From Kocuria sp. (GTDB lineage: Bacteria > Actinomycetota > Actinomycetes > Actinomycetales > Micrococcaceae), in the NCBI GenBank assembly GCA_030454085.1, contig JAKDJD010000068.1:1-8475 (forward strand): 8,475 nucleotides of DNA, in the 5' to 3' direction. Position numbers and translations under genes: made by a program. The notes beneath the pieces are model-generated. The model ran no database searches. It worked only from the letters and a program-made list of their open reading frames with translations, and was not told where the DNA came from. How positions within the stretch are numbered: position 1 is the stretch's first letter; each line of letters opens with the position of its first letter. Below, in pieces: positions 7,225 through 8,475 of this stretch.

Positions 7225-8067
7225 GTGAGCGAGTCCCCGGTCAGTAATCAGTCCACGTATCGGGGAAAGGTCGCGGTGATCACCGGGTCCTCCCGAGGTA
7301 TCGGCAGAAGACTCGCGCTCGACCTGGCTGCCCAGGGTGCCTCCGTCGTCGTGAACTACCGGACGAATCACGAACTGGCCGAAGAGGTTGTGGCAGAAGC
7401 CGAGCGCCTGGGCGGGCATGCGGTTGCGGTCCAGGCCGACGTCGAAACCCCCGAGGGCGTGACCAGGCTGTTCGACGCCGTCGCTGAGCAGTACGGCCGC
7501 CTGGACGTCTTCGTCAACAACGCGGCCGCGGCGGCCTTCAAAAAGATCATGGACCTGAAGCCGCACCACCTCGACCGCTCGTACGCGATGAACGTCCGCC
7601 CCTTCGTGCTCGGCGCCCAGGAGGCGGTCAAGCTCATGGACGACGGCGGCCGGATCGTCGCGGTCACGAGCTACGGGAGTCGCCAAGGATTCGCGACCTA
7701 CGCCGCCCTGGGGTCCTACAAGGCGGCCGTGGAATCATTCATCCGCTACATGGCCGTGGAGTTCGCGCCTTACGGAATCACGGTGAACGGGGTCAACGGC
7801 GGGCTCATCGATTCGGACAGTCTGGCCTTCTTCTACGACCAGGAGGGGATGCCGGATATGCAACAGGTGGTCGACCAGATTCCTCTCCAGCGCCCCGGCA
7901 CCGTGGAGGACATGGCCAACGCGATCGAGTTCCTCGTCTCTCCGCAGGCTGGTTACATCACGGGGCAGACGATCGTCGTCGACGGCGGCCTCACGGTCGC
8001 CGCTCCGCCGCGCTACTTGGAGGTCTCCGGTCCGATGACTCTGCCCGAGCGCCCCACCCGGTCCTGA
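7225..8067 (+). CDS. SDR-family oxidoreductase, FabL-like enoyl-thioester reductase type
   Basis: This 280-residue protein starts at GTG 7225, 6 bases after a strong AGGAGG (7213-7218). It has the NADP-binding motif TGSSRGIG (20-27), NYR (44-46) at the end of the second strand, and RLDVFVNNAAA (92-102). The usual SDR Tyr-x3-Lys is absent: Lys166 has Leu, not Tyr, four residues before it. Tyr159 and Lys166 instead give Tyr-x6-Lys, the arrangement of enoyl reductases. The surrounding RYMAVEFAPYGITVNGVNGG and GQTIVVDGG segments resemble Bacillus FabL (enoyl-ACP reductase III). It may reduce a 2-enoyl-CoA or enoyl-ACP in the cytoplasm. A gap with dyads and a promoter-like box separates it from the catabolic operon, so a pathway role is open. 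An unrelated SDR using Tyr-x6-Lys for another substrate remains possible. Confidence 0.85.
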   Translation: MSESPVSNQSTYRGKVAVITGSSRGIGRRLALDLAAQGASVVVNYRTNHELAEEVVAEAERLGGHAVAVQADVETPEGVTRLFDAVAEQYGRLDVFVNNAAAAAFKKIMDLKPHHLDRSYAMNVRPFVLGAQEAVKLMDDGGRIVAVTSYGSRQGFATYAALGSYKAAVESFIRYMAVEFAPYGITVNGVNGGLIDSDSLAFFYDQEGMPDMQQVVDQIPLQRPGTVEDMANAIEFLVSPQAGYITGQTIVVDGGLTVAAPPRYLEVSGPMTLPERPTRS

Positions 8068-8105
8068 CGCATCGGGCCTGACCGCGAGGGGCGGAACCGG
8101 AGTCA

Positions 8106-8475
8106 TCACCCGTTGCTGAACACCGCCGAGAACACGACGAGAACGGGGACCGCGACGATAAGGCTGAGCAGCACCGCGTCGCGAGCGAGTGCCGTCGACC
8201 CGGGGTAGCGCAACGAGTAGACGTACACGTTCTGGGCGGTGGGAAGAGCCGAACAGAGCACCGGCGCGAGCAGGTCCTTCCCGCCGAAACCGAAAACCGT
8301 GGAGCCGATCGCGACGGCGACGAGCGGCGCCGCAACGGTCTTCAGCGCAACGGCCAGGACGATTCCGGCAGTGTCGCCGTTCCGGAACGGCCTGCCGTTT
8401 CGCCTGAGGGACATGCCGAAGGCGAGGAGCATCAGGGGCACGGTCGCCTGGCCCACGAGCTCGAACGGGGTCAGG
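8106..8475 (-). CDS. AEC-family (auxin efflux carrier-like) transporter, C-terminal part
   Basis: The minus-strand frame enters from the right edge and ends at a TGA (8108-8106), so the N-terminal half and start lie outside the window; about 122 residues are visible. They include LVGQATVPLMLLAFGMSL near the edge, which is the conserved PLxLLxxGxxL segment at the start of the second half of AEC permeases. Then come hydrophobic segments GIVLAVALKTVAAPLVAVAI and LLSLIVAVPVLVVFSAVF, with LCSALPTAQNVYVYS between them, matching the conserved P-T-A-Q-N pattern. It is convergent with the second SDR gene, 38 bases apart, with no clear bidirectional terminator. AEC proteins move small organic acids or related anions across the membrane; substrate and any link to the operon are unknown. 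Confidence 0.82.
   Translation of the reverse strand, partial: LTPFELVGQATVPLMLLAFGMSLRRNGRPFRNGDTAGIVLAVALKTVAAPLVAVAIGSTVFGFGGKDLLAPVLCSALPTAQNVYVYSLRYPGSTALARDAVLLSLIVAVPVLVVFSAVFSNG

Noticed and set aside
8082..8094. CCGC/GCGG inverted repeat between the two convergent genes as a terminator.
   Set aside because: A 4-bp stem with no T-run is expected by chance at this GC content.

Overview
The window is high-GC DNA with strong GGAGG-type ribosome sites, a GTG start and tightly packed, translationally coupled genes. This fits an actinomycete; I cannot assign a genus from the sequence alone. Eight full-length or edge-truncated coding features plus one separate downstream gene fill almost all of it, and the longest stretch without a gene is about 200 bases.

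Layout. Positions 1-440 (minus strand) hold a MarR-family regulator cut by the left edge. It is divergent from a six-gene plus-strand run (533-7022): a short-chain dehydrogenase (SDR) like the dehydrogenase domain of peroxisomal MFE-2, an amidohydrolase-2 family hydrolase, an acyl-CoA dehydrogenase, an acyl-CoA ligase, a MaoC-type enoyl-CoA hydratase and an MFS transporter of the metabolite:H+ symporter type. A 202-base gap with strong dyad symmetry and a candidate promoter separates this from a second SDR (7225-8067), which carries the Tyr-x6-Lys signature of FabL-type enoyl reductases. The right edge holds the C-terminal part of a convergent AEC-family transporter on the minus strand.

How the genes work together. 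The set (MarR regulator, importer, CoA ligase, acyl-CoA dehydrogenase, hydratase, hydroxyacyl-CoA dehydrogenase and amidohydrolase-type hydrolase, with no thiolase) matches the phenylpropanoid/hydroxycinnamate side-chain degradation clusters described as cou in Rhodococcus jostii RHA1 and phd in Corynebacterium glutamicum. In that scheme the acid is imported and activated to a CoA thioester. Saturated side chains are desaturated, the double bond is hydrated, and the 3-hydroxyl is oxidised. The 3-oxoacyl-CoA is then cleaved by hydrolysis rather than thiolysis, giving a free benzoate-type acid and acetyl-CoA. The substrate (p-coumarate, ferulate, caffeate, phenylpropionate or similar) cannot be read from the sequence.

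The core is therefore probably a known pathway in a particular gene order, not a new system. Less ordinary details are: a leaderless regulator promoter with overlapping palindromes in the divergent region; a hairpin followed by a CGACAA hexanucleotide repeat abutting the ribosome site of the hydratase gene; a 16-bp perfect palindrome after the transporter; and the FabL-like SDR beside the operon.
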